Assembly (NCBI GenBank): GCA_015060005.1
Contig: SUZI01000007.1
Location: forward strand, 21,344-85,343
Origin: Rikenellaceae bacterium
GTDB taxonomy: Bacteria > Bacteroidota > Bacteroidia > Bacteroidales > Rikenellaceae
Direction of reading: 5' to 3'
DNA length: 64,000 bases
Both the position numbers and the translations under genes were made by a program. The notes beneath the pieces were generated by a model that was not told the origin of the DNA, ran no database searches, and worked only from the letters and a program-made list of their open reading frames with translations. Positions within the stretch are counted from its first letter, which is position 1, and each line of letters starts with the position of its first letter. Shown piece after piece: positions 1 through 7,986 of the stretch.

Positions 1-75
1 AAATAAATCGTAATAGACAAAGAGTAGTCGAAAAATATAGTATAGCAACTGATTTAATAGACTGCTTCTCTATTT

Positions 76-1014
76 TTACTCAAACTCATACCCCTCGATA
101 TGCGTAGCATAATTCTCCCAGTTGCGGGCTGACTGATATGCCGAAAGTGAGGCTGTGGGGACATAAATCTTGGCTGTTGGCAACATAGCGTCGAACGTTC
201 CCGTAGCAATCTCAGGCGGTGTTGCAGCCCTACAATATATATCCTGCAATGCCGAACAACCGTAAAACACACGTGCATCAATCTCGCGTAGTGTCGACGG
301 AAGTATTACCGTAGCGAGCGATGAACAACCCTCAAATGTCGATGGGTCTAACTCCGTTACGCCACTTGGGATGGTTATGTTATCCAGACTCAGACAATAC
401 GCAAAAGCTCGCTCATCAATATCCGACACCGTAGCCGGTATACCCACACTCGCTAAGCTCTGAGCACCCTCAAATGCTCCGCCACCAATCTCCGTTACGC
501 CATCGGCTATGGTGTATGTCGTAAGCCCATCGGGAGCAAATGCCACAAGTGTTCGTCCTATAATCAGACATCTGCCATCCATCGTTGCGAACTTACCATT
601 GAACACCTCCAAATTGCTGCAATAGGCGAATGCACTGTCGCCAATATCCATCACACTTGGTGGTATTGACAGCCCCTCCAAGTTCTCGCATCCGCTGAAT
701 GCCTCATCGTTGATGCTTCGCACTCTCAGCGGCAGAGCTATGGCACGAAGTGTTGTGCAGTTCCAGAACGCTCGCTCGCCAATGGCGGTTACTGCCGATG
801 CAAATGTCATCGAGCCCACGCCATTCTCATACGTATTCGATATTAATCGTGCTCCAAATCCATTTGCCGACGAGGGCTTCACCAATTGATTGTCGGTCGA
901 CACGTACTCGATTTTAATTGTCTCAGCAACAGGAATCGTAGGGGAGTCCGAGTCGCTGCATCCCATTGCCAGACATCCGCCCAGCAGCAGGGCTAAATAA
1001 GATAATCGTTTCAT
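76..1014 (-). CDS. BspA-type leucine-rich-repeat surface lipoprotein
   Basis: Predicted 312-residue exported lipoprotein. The N-terminus MKRLSYLALLLGGCLAMGCS has a short basic start, a hydrophobic stretch and a lipobox-like Cys at residue 19. The body is a series of LRR_5 (BspA) repeats of the form IGxxAFxxCxxLxxIxIPxxV, clear from about residue 65 to 275, and it ends with the IYVP...Y...W..Y segment common to these proteins in Bacteroidales. Such proteins are surface adhesion or host-contact factors; the ligand cannot be told from sequence. The ATG at 1014 is chosen because it begins the signal peptide; a longer frame to 1113 adds 33 residues unlike a leader. It is divergent from the porin-pot operon. 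Confidence 0.85.
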   Translation of the reverse strand: MKRLSYLALLLGGCLAMGCSDSDSPTIPVAETIKIEYVSTDNQLVKPSSANGFGARLISNTYENGVGSMTFASAVTAIGERAFWNCTTLRAIALPLRVRSINDEAFSGCENLEGLSIPPSVMDIGDSAFAYCSNLEVFNGKFATMDGRCLIIGRTLVAFAPDGLTTYTIADGVTEIGGGAFEGAQSLASVGIPATVSDIDERAFAYCLSLDNITIPSGVTELDPSTFEGCSSLATVILPSTLREIDARVFYGCSALQDIYCRAATPPEIATGTFDAMLPTAKIYVPTASLSAYQSARNWENYATHIEGYEFE

Positions 1015-1149
1015 AATATTATATAATATGTGTTCACCACGCACGGTGCAAATAACGAGCCTTTCTCGCTTCGTGAAAACAAAAATCCCAACCCACACAA
1101 TCCCCAAAAACAAATATTATACTCTTTCAGAGTAAAAAATCGTCAAAAA

Positions 1150-1308
1150 GGGGCTGTAACTTAAATATTTTTTATACTTTTGTTTCTTGACGGAGGAGTC
1201 GCCATAAGGTCATAATGCTTTTATGCCTCTCTTCCCAAGCATTTACAACAGAACAAAACAAAAACTATTAAATAATACTCTTATGTAATTTAACTATTTT
1301 ACTGCTTA
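1150..1308 (+). promoter_or_regulatory. Promoter and long leader of the porin-pot operon
   Basis: TACTTTTG at 1175-1182 fits the Bacteroidota -7 element TAnnTTTG; no clear -33 TTTG is seen. Transcription would start near 1189, leaving an untranslated leader of roughly 120 bases before the porin ATG at 1309. The leader holds AATGCTT (1214-1220) paired with AAGCATT (1237-1243), and CATAA/TTATG (1211-1225) that would compete with that stem. No riboswitch class was recognised. Confidence 0.5.
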
Positions 1309-2433
1309 ATGAAGAGACTTTTTTGCTTTTTGGTAGCTACTTTTGCGGTAGCGGGCTCTGCAGTTCACGCACAGGAAGTTGACAGTACTGTACCGATGCA
1401 GACTCTTACATCTGAAGATGTAACTATTGAAGAGAGTGTTGATTATGTTCCTGCCATCTCGCTTGATGCGAGGTTTGGTTACGATGGTATAGTCTCCGGT
1501 AAGTCCGCCGGTTTTGGTGGCGACGGTCTCTTCCTCAATATTGACGGTAAGATAAGTAAACATTTCTCATACTCACTCTGCCAGCGTTTGTTCGAGTCTG
1601 CTGGCGAGGACTCATCAGTTTTTGATGCTACCGACATTTTGACGCTGAGCTACGAGGTCGGCAATTGGGCATTTACTGCAGGTAAGGATTATGTTATTCT
1701 CGGTAATTGGGAGTACGACGCTTACGACCTGGATGCCTACTTCGATATGAATACTATGTTCTACAACTCGTTCGACGGTCGTCGATGGGGTGTAACCGCC
1801 GCTTGGACCAACAAGAGCGAGACCTCTACATTCCTGTTTCAGGTTGCCAACTCTCCTTATTCTGAGGAGCCAAAGGTGTCGAGCCTTTATTCTTATGCTC
1901 TTGGATGGCAGGGAGCCTGGGAGCACTACGAGTCATATTGGACATTCAATATGTGGGAGTATAGCCACGGCTCATTCGTGAAGAATATCGCTTTAGGTAA
2001 CATCTTCTACTTCGGCGATTTCTCGCTCACTGCCGACTTTATGATGCGAGCAGTAGAACTGGATGAGCTTACTGACAATCTTTCGCTCACTCTTCAGCCA
2101 GCATACGACATCTGCGATAAGGTACGCCTCTTCGGTAAATTCGGCTGGGAGAAGGATAGCGGCAATATGTTTGACCTGACGGGCAACTCTTTTGATGGTA
2201 TGCGTCAGGAGAACGAGGAGTGCACTACTGTTATGCCAGCATACATACTCCCCGACAAGGACTACCTCTTCTACGGTGCTGGAGTTGAGTACTACCCAAT
2301 CAAGAATAACAAGAATGTGCGTCTTCACGCTGTATGGTCATCAAACAACTATACCGACCGCCACGGCATCAACATTGGTCTTACGTGGAAGTTCGACGTT
2401 GTGAATGCCATCTCACGTCTTGTTAAGCGTTAA
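1309..2433 (+). CDS. Outer-membrane beta-barrel porin preceding potABCD
   Basis: A 374-residue exported protein with a signal peptide (MKRLFCFLVATFAVAGSAVHA, cleavage probably after AHA-like VHA) followed by alternating aromatic/polar strands typical of an outer-membrane barrel, ending near a strand-like NIGLTWKFDV. It resembles the phosphate-selective porin O/P-like group of Bacteroidota porins, but the exact family is uncertain. Only 34 bases separate it from potA on the same strand with no terminator, so it is probably co-transcribed with the polyamine importer and may provide the outer-membrane entry step; the substrate is inference from context. Confidence 0.75.
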   Translation: MKRLFCFLVATFAVAGSAVHAQEVDSTVPMQTLTSEDVTIEESVDYVPAISLDARFGYDGIVSGKSAGFGGDGLFLNIDGKISKHFSYSLCQRLFESAGEDSSVFDATDILTLSYEVGNWAFTAGKDYVILGNWEYDAYDLDAYFDMNTMFYNSFDGRRWGVTAAWTNKSETSTFLFQVANSPYSEEPKVSSLYSYALGWQGAWEHYESYWTFNMWEYSHGSFVKNIALGNIFYFGDFSLTADFMMRAVELDELTDNLSLTLQPAYDICDKVRLFGKFGWEKDSGNMFDLTGNSFDGMRQENEECTTVMPAYILPDKDYLFYGAGVEYYPIKNNKNVRLHAVWSSNNYTDRHGINIGLTWKFDVVNAISRLVKR

Positions 2434-2467
2434 TCCTTTTCTCGAATCTTAAATCTGAATTATAGAT

Positions 2468-3859
2468 ATGGAAAACTCAAATTTCATCATCGAGTTGAGC
2501 CACCTCTCGAAGAGTTTTGGCGATAAAGTTGTTTTGGATGATGTTAGTTTGTTTGTAAAGAAGGGCGAGTTCGTTACTATCCTCGGTCCTTCGGGCTGCG
2601 GTAAGACCACCTTGCTGCGTATCCTTGCAGGCTTTGGCAATGCCAACGAGGGCGAGATACGCATCGCAGGCGAGGATATCACCGACGTGCCTCCACATAA
2701 GCGTCCAGTAAATACAGTCTTTCAGCGATATGCTCTCTTCCCACATCTGAACGTCTACGACAATGTAGCTTTCGGACTGAAGCTCAAGAAGGTCAAGTCC
2801 GATGAGATTGACAGCCGTGTGCGTAAGGTGCTCAAGATGGTTGGTATGACCGACTATGAGTGGCGTGATGTGAACTCTCTCTCGGGTGGTCAGCAGCAGC
2901 GTGTCGCTATTGCACGTGCTATCATCAACCGCCCGCAGGTACTTCTGCTGGATGAGCCTTTAGCGGCGTTGGATTTGAAGATGCGTAAGGATATGCAGAT
3001 GGAGCTCAAGGAGATGCACAAGACTCTCGGTATCACCTTCGTCTACGTTACCCACGACCAGGAGGAGGCTCTTACGCTGAGCGACACTATCGTCGTGATG
3101 AACGAGGGTAAGGTGCAGCAGATAGGCACTCCTACCGACATCTACAACGAGCCTAAAAACTCCTTCGTTGCCGACTTCATCGGTGAGAGTAACATCCTCA
3201 ATGGCACAATGCTCTGCGACAAGAAGGTCGAGTTTATGGGCGAGGAGTTTGAATGTGTCGACGAGGGCTTTGGCGAGAATGTACCTGTCGATGTTGTCAT
3301 CCGCCCCGAGGATGTATATATTATGGCACAGAGCGAGGCAGGACAATTCGACGGAGTGGTGCAGTCTTGCATCTTCAAGGGTGTTCACTACGAGATGGTT
3401 GTGTTGACCGACAACGGTTATGAGATAATGATTCAGGACTATAACGCTTTTGAGGTAGGTCAGGCTGTGAGTATGATTGTCAAGCCATCCGACATCCACG
3501 TTATGGAGAAGGAGCGTACCTGCAACTGCTTCGAGGGCGAGGTCATCGACTCTACCCATGTTAGAATTCTCGACACCTCTTTTGTCTGCAACGATTTGGG
3601 CGATGTAAAGGGTGGCGAGGCTGTCAATGTACGTGTTGCATTCGATAAGGTGGAGCTTATGGACAACAAGGAGGATGGCACTCTGGTGGGCGATGTCCGT
3701 TTCATCCTCTATAAGGGCGACCACTACCACCTTACAGTCCGCACCCTCTCGGGCGAGAACATCTACGTCGACACCCACGATGTGTGGGACGACAGAGATA
3801 TCGTTGGCGTACGTATTATGCCCGAGGATATGAATATTGAATTTGTGGAGAACAAGTAA
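2468..3859 (+). CDS. potA: Spermidine/putrescine ABC transporter ATPase PotA
   Basis: ATP-hydrolysing subunit of a polyamine importer at the inner face of the cytoplasmic membrane. Walker [10 protein letters not shown] at 40-48, Q-loop [10 protein letters not shown] near 84-93, signature LSGGQQQR at 138-145, Walker B LLLDEP near 159-164, then the H-loop in YVTHDQEEA. At 463 residues it is clearly longer than the roughly 380 of E. coli PotA. After a first TOBE-like unit (about 290-350, with RPEDV and KPSDIHV) there is a second, similar stretch (about 355-460, ending in [10 protein letters not shown]). It is followed 17 bases later by potB. Confidence 0.93.
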   Translation: MENSNFIIELSHLSKSFGDKVVLDDVSLFVKKGEFVTILGPSGCGKTTLLRILAGFGNANEGEIRIAGEDITDVPPHKRPVNTVFQRYALFPHLNVYDNVAFGLKLKKVKSDEIDSRVRKVLKMVGMTDYEWRDVNSLSGGQQQRVAIARAIINRPQVLLLDEPLAALDLKMRKDMQMELKEMHKTLGITFVYVTHDQEEALTLSDTIVVMNEGKVQQIGTPTDIYNEPKNSFVADFIGESNILNGTMLCDKKVEFMGEEFECVDEGFGENVPVDVVIRPEDVYIMAQSEAGQFDGVVQSCIFKGVHYEMVVLTDNGYEIMIQDYNAFEVGQAVSMIVKPSDIHVMEKERTCNCFEGEVIDSTHVRILDTSFVCNDLGDVKGGEAVNVRVAFDKVELMDNKEDGTLVGDVRFILYKGDHYHLTVRTLSGENIYVDTHDVWDDRDIVGVRIMPEDMNIEFVENK

Positions 3860-3876
3860 CTTGCTTTTTACCTATT

Positions 3877-4677
3877 ATGAAGTGGTTATTTAAGCTATTT
3901 ACCAAGCGTAGCAGTTGGAGTATCCCTTACTTCATCTTCCTGCTTATGATGGTTGTGCTGCCGCTCATACTGATTTTCTTCTATGCTTTTCAGGATGAGC
4001 AGACAGGAGCCTTCACATTCAAGTATTTCGAGAAGTTCATCTCCAACCCCGAGGCTGCCAACACCTTCGTCTATTCGATAGGTATCGCCATCATCACCAC
4101 CATAGCCTGCATCGTGCTGGGCTATCCTGCGGCATACATCCTGAGCAACCGCTCGCTGTGTCGCTCCAAGGTGATGGTCATCCTCTTCATCCTGCCTATG
4201 TGGATTAACATCTTGGTCCGCACGTTGGCTACGGTGGCTCTGTTCGATTTTATGAAGTTCCCGTTGGGTGAGACTGCTCTCATCTTCGGTATGGTCTACA
4301 ACTTCCTGCCTTTTATGATATACCCTATATATAATACTATGCAGAAGATGGATCATAGCTATATCGAGGCTGCCCAGGATTTGGGTGCAAGCCCCGTCAG
4401 GGTATTCTTCAAGGTTGTCTTTCCGCTCTCTATGCCGGGCGTGATGAGTGGCATTATGATGGTCTTTATGCCTACAATCTCGACCTTCGCTATTGCCGAG
4501 TTGCTCACGATGAACAACATCAAGCTCTTTGGTACTACCATCCAGGAGAACATCAATAACGGAATGTGGAACTATGGTGCGGCTTTGTCGCTGATTATGT
4601 TGGTAATCATCTTCGTTACCGACCTCTTCAGTGATAGCGACGAGGATCGTGCCTCTAACGAGGGAGGAATCATCTGA
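3877..4677 (+). CDS. potB: Polyamine ABC transporter permease PotB
   Basis: Inner-membrane permease of 266 residues, the normal length for PotB. A first hydrophobic helix lies near residues 18-40, and about five more follow. The coupling (EAA) motif is visible as EAAQDLGASPVRVFFKVVFPLSMPG near residues 167-191, which contacts PotA. It forms the translocation channel with PotC. The stop codon and the potC start overlap as TGATG, which implies translational coupling. Confidence 0.92.
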   Translation: MKWLFKLFTKRSSWSIPYFIFLLMMVVLPLILIFFYAFQDEQTGAFTFKYFEKFISNPEAANTFVYSIGIAIITTIACIVLGYPAAYILSNRSLCRSKVMVILFILPMWINILVRTLATVALFDFMKFPLGETALIFGMVYNFLPFMIYPIYNTMQKMDHSYIEAAQDLGASPVRVFFKVVFPLSMPGVMSGIMMVFMPTISTFAIAELLTMNNIKLFGTTIQENINNGMWNYGAALSLIMLVIIFVTDLFSDSDEDRASNEGGII

Positions 4678-5480
4678 TGAAGAAGTTTTTTGCACAAACC
4701 TATCTGTGGCTTCTGTTGACGATGCTCTATGCTCCTATCGTCATCATCGCCATCTTCTCTTTCACCGAGGCAAAAGTTCTCGGCAACTGGACAGGTTTCT
4801 CGACCAAGCTCTACACCTCGCTCTTCTCGGGCGGTGTGCATCACTCGTTGCTGAGTGCTATCGAGAACACCCTCATCATTGCTTTGGTAGCTGCTGTCAT
4901 CTCTACAATCTTGGGCAGTATAGCCGCCATCGGCATCCATAATCTCCGTGGCAGGAAGCGTCAGGTAATCAATACGCTGAATAATATCCCGATGCTCAAC
5001 CCCGATATCATTACCGGTATCTCGCTCTTTTTGCTCTTCGTGAGCTTGGGCATCACTCAAGGCTATACTACTGTCATCCTGGCTCACGTAGCCTTCTGTA
5101 CGCCTTATGTTGTATTGTGTGTTATGCCACGCTTGCAGCAGATGAATCCCAACATCTACGAGGCTGCTCTCGACTTGGGAGCGACACCTATGCAGGCTCT
5201 GCGTAAGGTCATCATCCCCGAGATTAAGGCTGGTATGATTAGTGGTTTCATCCTTGCATTCACACTCTCTATCGACGACTTTGCAGTTACCATCTTCACT
5301 ATCGGAACCGATGGTTTGGAGACTCTCTCCACCTACATCTACGCCGATGCACGAAAGGGTGGTCTTACTCCTGAGCTTCGACCATTGTCTACTATCATCT
5401 TCGCCGCAGTATTGTTCTTGCTTATCGTCATCAACGTGAGAACCTACCGTAGCCAAAAACAGAAGGAGGTAAAGTTATGA
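4677..5480 (+). CDS. potC: Polyamine ABC transporter permease PotC
   Basis: Second inner-membrane permease, 267 residues. N-terminal helix LWLLLTMLYAPIVIIAIFSF and several further helices; the EAA coupling motif reads EAALDLGATPMQALRKVIIPE near residues 161-181. The region after it (SIDDFAVTIF) is characteristic of PotC. The start codon overlaps the potB stop and its own stop overlaps the potD start as ATGA, so potB, potC and potD are tightly coupled. Confidence 0.93.
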   Translation: MKKFFAQTYLWLLLTMLYAPIVIIAIFSFTEAKVLGNWTGFSTKLYTSLFSGGVHHSLLSAIENTLIIALVAAVISTILGSIAAIGIHNLRGRKRQVINTLNNIPMLNPDIITGISLFLLFVSLGITQGYTTVILAHVAFCTPYVVLCVMPRLQQMNPNIYEAALDLGATPMQALRKVIIPEIKAGMISGFILAFTLSIDDFAVTIFTIGTDGLETLSTYIYADARKGGLTPELRPLSTIIFAAVLFLLIVINVRTYRSQKQKEVKL

Positions 5481-6790
5481 GAAGTGTTTTGATATGGATA
5501 TTGCTCCTTTGCGGAGTATGTTTCACTTCGTGCAATCGAAGCGAGGCTGAGCGTGCCTCGATACTGAAGGTCTACAATTGGGCTGATTATATCGACCCTA
5601 CGTTGCTCGATGAGTTCGAGACGTGGTACGAGGAGCATACAGGCGAGAAGGTCGAAGTTGTCTATCAGCTCTTCGACATCAACGAGATTATGCTTGCCAA
5701 GATTGAGCGAGGCAAGGAGGATTTCGATTTGGCTTGCCCTTCGGAGTATATCATCGAGCGTATGCTGCGTCATGATTTGATTCTCCCTATCGACAAGAGC
5801 GTCATTCCCGATAGCATCAACTATTTCGGCAACGTATCGCCCTATATCGTCGATGTGTTCGATAAGATTGATGGCTATGGCAAGAATGCCAATGACTATG
5901 CTGTCGGCTATATGTGGGGCACTACGGGATTGTTGTACAACACCCGCTACGTCAGCGAGGATGATGTCCGCAGCTGGAGTTCGGTGTGGGATGAGAAGTT
6001 CCGCGATAAGCTGCTTGTCAAGGATGCCTTCCGCGATGTATATAGCCCGCTGTTGATGTACGAGAACCACGAGGCGATACTCAACGGCACGGTCTCACGC
6101 GACTCACTTATGTACGACGCTTCCGATGAGTCTATCGCTAAGGTCGAGAAGCTCCTCAAGAAGATGAAACGCAATGTTGCCGGCTGGGAGGCTGACTTCG
6201 GCAAGGAGATTATGACCAAGGAGAAGGCTTGGCTCAATCTCACGTGGAGTGGCGATGCTGTGTGGGCTATCGATGAGGCTGCGGCAGTGGGTGTCGAGCT
6301 GGATTATACCGTACCCGAGGAGGGTAGTAACGTCTGGTTTGACGGATGGGTTATCCCTCGCTATGCCAAGAATAAGAAGGCTGCCATCTATTTCATCAAC
6401 TTTATGTGTAAGCCCGAGAATGCTATCCGCAATATGGAGGAGATAGGCTATGTGAGCGTTGTCGGCACACCCGAGATTTTGGAGTATGTCGAGGAGTCGG
6501 CTATCGAATATGGTTTCGAGGAGCCATTGGATTTGAGCTATTTCTTCGAGGGTGCAGATAGTGTTGTTGCCGACCCTGTGCTGTATCACGATAGGGCAGT
6601 CATCGAGCGATGTGCTATGATGCACGACAGTGGGCCACGTACCGAGCAGCTCTTGGAGATGTGGACACGTGTCAAGGGCGATAACCTCAATAACGGAATG
6701 GTTATCTTCATCTTGGTGGTCTTTGGCTCATTGCTTGTCGTAGGACTTATCCGCCGCTCCCGCAAACGCAAGCAGATGCGACGTCTGTAA
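5477..6790 (+). CDS. potD: Polyamine-binding protein PotD with C-terminal membrane helix
   Basis: Extracytoplasmic substrate-binding protein of a polyamine importer, 437 residues against about 350 for E. coli PotD. The N-terminus (MRSVLIWILLLCGVCFTSC) looks like a lipoprotein signal with Cys19 as a likely lipidation site. The PotD opening motif KVYNWADYIDP follows, and later WGTTGLLYN and a C-terminal lobe with DGWVIPRYAKNK. Unusually the protein ends with a hydrophobic helix (about residues 407-424) followed by the basic tail RRSRKRKQMRR, a second membrane anchor with the tail inside. It is the last gene of the operon; a terminator follows. Confidence 0.92.
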   Translation: MRSVLIWILLLCGVCFTSCNRSEAERASILKVYNWADYIDPTLLDEFETWYEEHTGEKVEVVYQLFDINEIMLAKIERGKEDFDLACPSEYIIERMLRHDLILPIDKSVIPDSINYFGNVSPYIVDVFDKIDGYGKNANDYAVGYMWGTTGLLYNTRYVSEDDVRSWSSVWDEKFRDKLLVKDAFRDVYSPLLMYENHEAILNGTVSRDSLMYDASDESIAKVEKLLKKMKRNVAGWEADFGKEIMTKEKAWLNLTWSGDAVWAIDEAAAVGVELDYTVPEEGSNVWFDGWVIPRYAKNKKAAIYFINFMCKPENAIRNMEEIGYVSVVGTPEILEYVEESAIEYGFEEPLDLSYFFEGADSVVADPVLYHDRAVIERCAMMHDSGPRTEQLLEMWTRVKGDNLNNGMVIFILVVFGSLLVVGLIRRSRKRKQMRRL

Positions 6791-6796
6791 CGATTT

Positions 6797-6827
6797 AGAG
6801 GCTATCCAAAGTATTGCGATAGCCTCT
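6797..6827 (+). terminator. Terminator of porin-potABCD operon
   Basis: A 10-bp perfect stem (AGAGGCTATC at 6797-6806 with GATAGCCTCT at 6818-6827) with an 11-base loop, seven bases after the potD stop and followed by a short T-rich stretch. Confidence 0.7.
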
Positions 6828-6875
6828 TTCTATGATATAAAACTCTCAAATAAAACATTTTTTTTGCTTAGATAA

Positions 6876-6905
6876 TTGCAGTTTCAATTTTTTGTATTAT
6901 ATTTG
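6876..6905 (+). promoter_or_regulatory. Promoter of tRNA-Asp
   Basis: ATTG ending at 6878, a 19-base spacer, and TATATTTG at 6898-6905 match the Bacteroidota -33/-7 layout. Transcription would begin near 6911, just before the tRNA at 6924. Confidence 0.6.
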
Positions 6906-6923
6906 CACTCGCAATCAGCAATT

Positions 6924-6997
6924 GGTGCGTTAGTTCAGCTGGTTAGAATACGTGCCTGTCACGCACGGGGTCAGGGGTTCGAGTCCCCTACGCACCG
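6924..6997 (+). tRNA. tRNA-Asp (GTC)
   Basis: Complete cloverleaf of 74 bases. Acceptor arm GGTGCGT (6924-6930) pairs with ACGCACC (6990-6996), discriminator G6997. The anticodon stem CGTGC/GCACG encloses the loop CTGTCAC with anticodon GTC. The T arm is AGGGG-TTCGAGT-CCCCT. The 3' CCA is not encoded. Confidence 0.97.
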
Positions 6998-7004
6998 CAA
7001 GTTA

Positions 7005-7034
7005 GCAACCGAAGTCTTTCGGTTGCTTTTTTTT
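7005..7034 (+). terminator. Terminator of tRNA-Asp
   Basis: A 9-bp stem GCAACCGAA (7005-7013) and TTCGGTTGC (7018-7026) with a four-base loop, followed by eight Ts (7027-7034), a textbook intrinsic terminator. Confidence 0.9.
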
Positions 7035-7058
7035 GTGCGTAGGGGACTCGTTCAACCC
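7035..7058 (-). repeat. Inverted partial copy of tRNA-Asp 3' end
   Basis: Bases 7035-7050 (GTGCGTAGGGGACTCG) are the exact reverse complement of tRNA bases 6980-6995. Read on the minus strand the likeness continues with GGGTT after a three-base insertion (GAA), so it covers the acceptor 3' strand and most of the T arm. It sits immediately beyond the terminator T-tract. Confidence 0.85.
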
Positions 7059-7330
7059 GTAGCGGCTCGGCAGAGTTGCCTTTGCTTGCCAAGCAGATGG
7101 TATTCGCTTGCAGCGACTATGATTGGTGATGAGTTGCTCAGTGTAAATACATTTCCCCTGCTCAACTCATTCCCCAATCCCTCCTTTGGAGTTTACCCTC
7201 TGCTTGTCAATCTTCGCTCTGCTCTCACCTTCTGCGGTCGGTCGAGTCAGTATAGCTAATCAATGTAAAACTATCTTTAACTTCTCTATACTCACTAAAT
7301 TCCCTAATAAATTTTCCCATCCTTCCAAAC
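7059..7330. other. Intergenic stretch with one imperfect inverted repeat
   Basis: No gene is recognised between the tRNA region and the rsmD terminator. The only structure seen is an imperfect inverted repeat: 7122-7136 (ATTGGTGATGAGTTG) and 7163-7178 (CAACTCATTCCCCAAT), whose inner eight bases are perfect and enclose 26 bases. The remainder looks like decayed sequence without a convincing reading frame. Confidence 0.5.
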
Positions 7331-7358
7331 AAAAAAAAAGCGACAACTACTTGCCGCT
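7331..7358 (-). terminator. Terminator of rsmD
   Basis: On the minus strand an 8-bp stem AGCGGCAA/TTGTCGCT (7339-7358, one G-U pair, four-base loop) is followed by nine Ts (7331-7339 on the complement), 23 bases past the rsmD stop. Confidence 0.85.
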
Positions 7359-7381
7359 TTATCAATCACCATTGAATGGCT

Positions 7382-7915
7382 CTATGCCCTGAATATTGCA
7401 AACTGCACGCTACCGTAACTGCGTGTCTCGCAGTAGTTTGGATGCGAGCTGAAATCTTTAGCTTTAGAGTGCTCAAAGATAAATATACCATCCTCCTTCA
7501 GCAGCTTATTCTCAAACACGAGGTCTATAATCTGCTCGCTGCCCTCCAAATCGTATGGAGCGTCAGAGAAGATTATATCATACTGTTTCGTGCAACTCTT
7601 CACATAGAGAAACGCATTGGCTTTCACAGGATGAATGTTTTGCAGGTTAAACCCCTTGGCTGTCGTGCGGATGAAGTTATAGTGCACCGCATTTATCTCC
7701 ACCGATGTTACCGATGCTGCACCTCGCGAAGCAAACTCATAGCTTATCGAGCCCGTACCTGCAAATAGGTCCAGCACCACCGCATCCTCAATATCTATGC
7801 GGTTGCTCAGCACATTAAACAAGTTTTCCTTCGCAAAGTCTGTCGTAGGTCTTGCTCTAAGGTTTTTCGGTGGGTTTATTATTCGTCCACCACACGTTCC
7901 GCTGATAATTCTCAT
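7382..7915 (-). CDS. rsmD: 16S rRNA (guanine966-N2)-methyltransferase RsmD
   Basis: SAM-dependent methyltransferase that methylates G966 of 16S rRNA in the 30S subunit. The 177-residue protein is of family length. It begins MRIISGTCGGRIINPP, matching the RsmD start, has the SAM-binding motif DLFAGTGS at 49-56 and the catalytic loop as DAPY at 118-121, where most RsmD proteins have DPPY. The N-terminal RPTTDFAKENLFNVL segment is the usual substrate loop. It appears to be transcribed alone, with its own terminator. Confidence 0.92.
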   Translation of the reverse strand: MRIISGTCGGRIINPPKNLRARPTTDFAKENLFNVLSNRIDIEDAVVLDLFAGTGSISYEFASRGAASVTSVEINAVHYNFIRTTAKGFNLQNIHPVKANAFLYVKSCTKQYDIIFSDAPYDLEGSEQIIDLVFENKLLKEDGIFIFEHSKAKDFSSHPNYCETRSYGSVQFAIFRA

Positions 7916-7986
7916 CTCTTCACTGATTAAAAAATATGTCCGCTCCCCGAAGTAGAGCGGACAACATCACGAAATGACGACCGAAA

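Noticed and set aside
2960..3778. 272-residue minus-strand frame inside potA
   Set aside because: Lies wholly opposite a well-supported ATPase gene; it reflects codon bias on the complementary strand.
6876..7259. 127-residue open frame across tRNA-Asp and its terminator
   Set aside because: It reads through a certain tRNA and an intrinsic terminator and its translation shows no domain; spurious.
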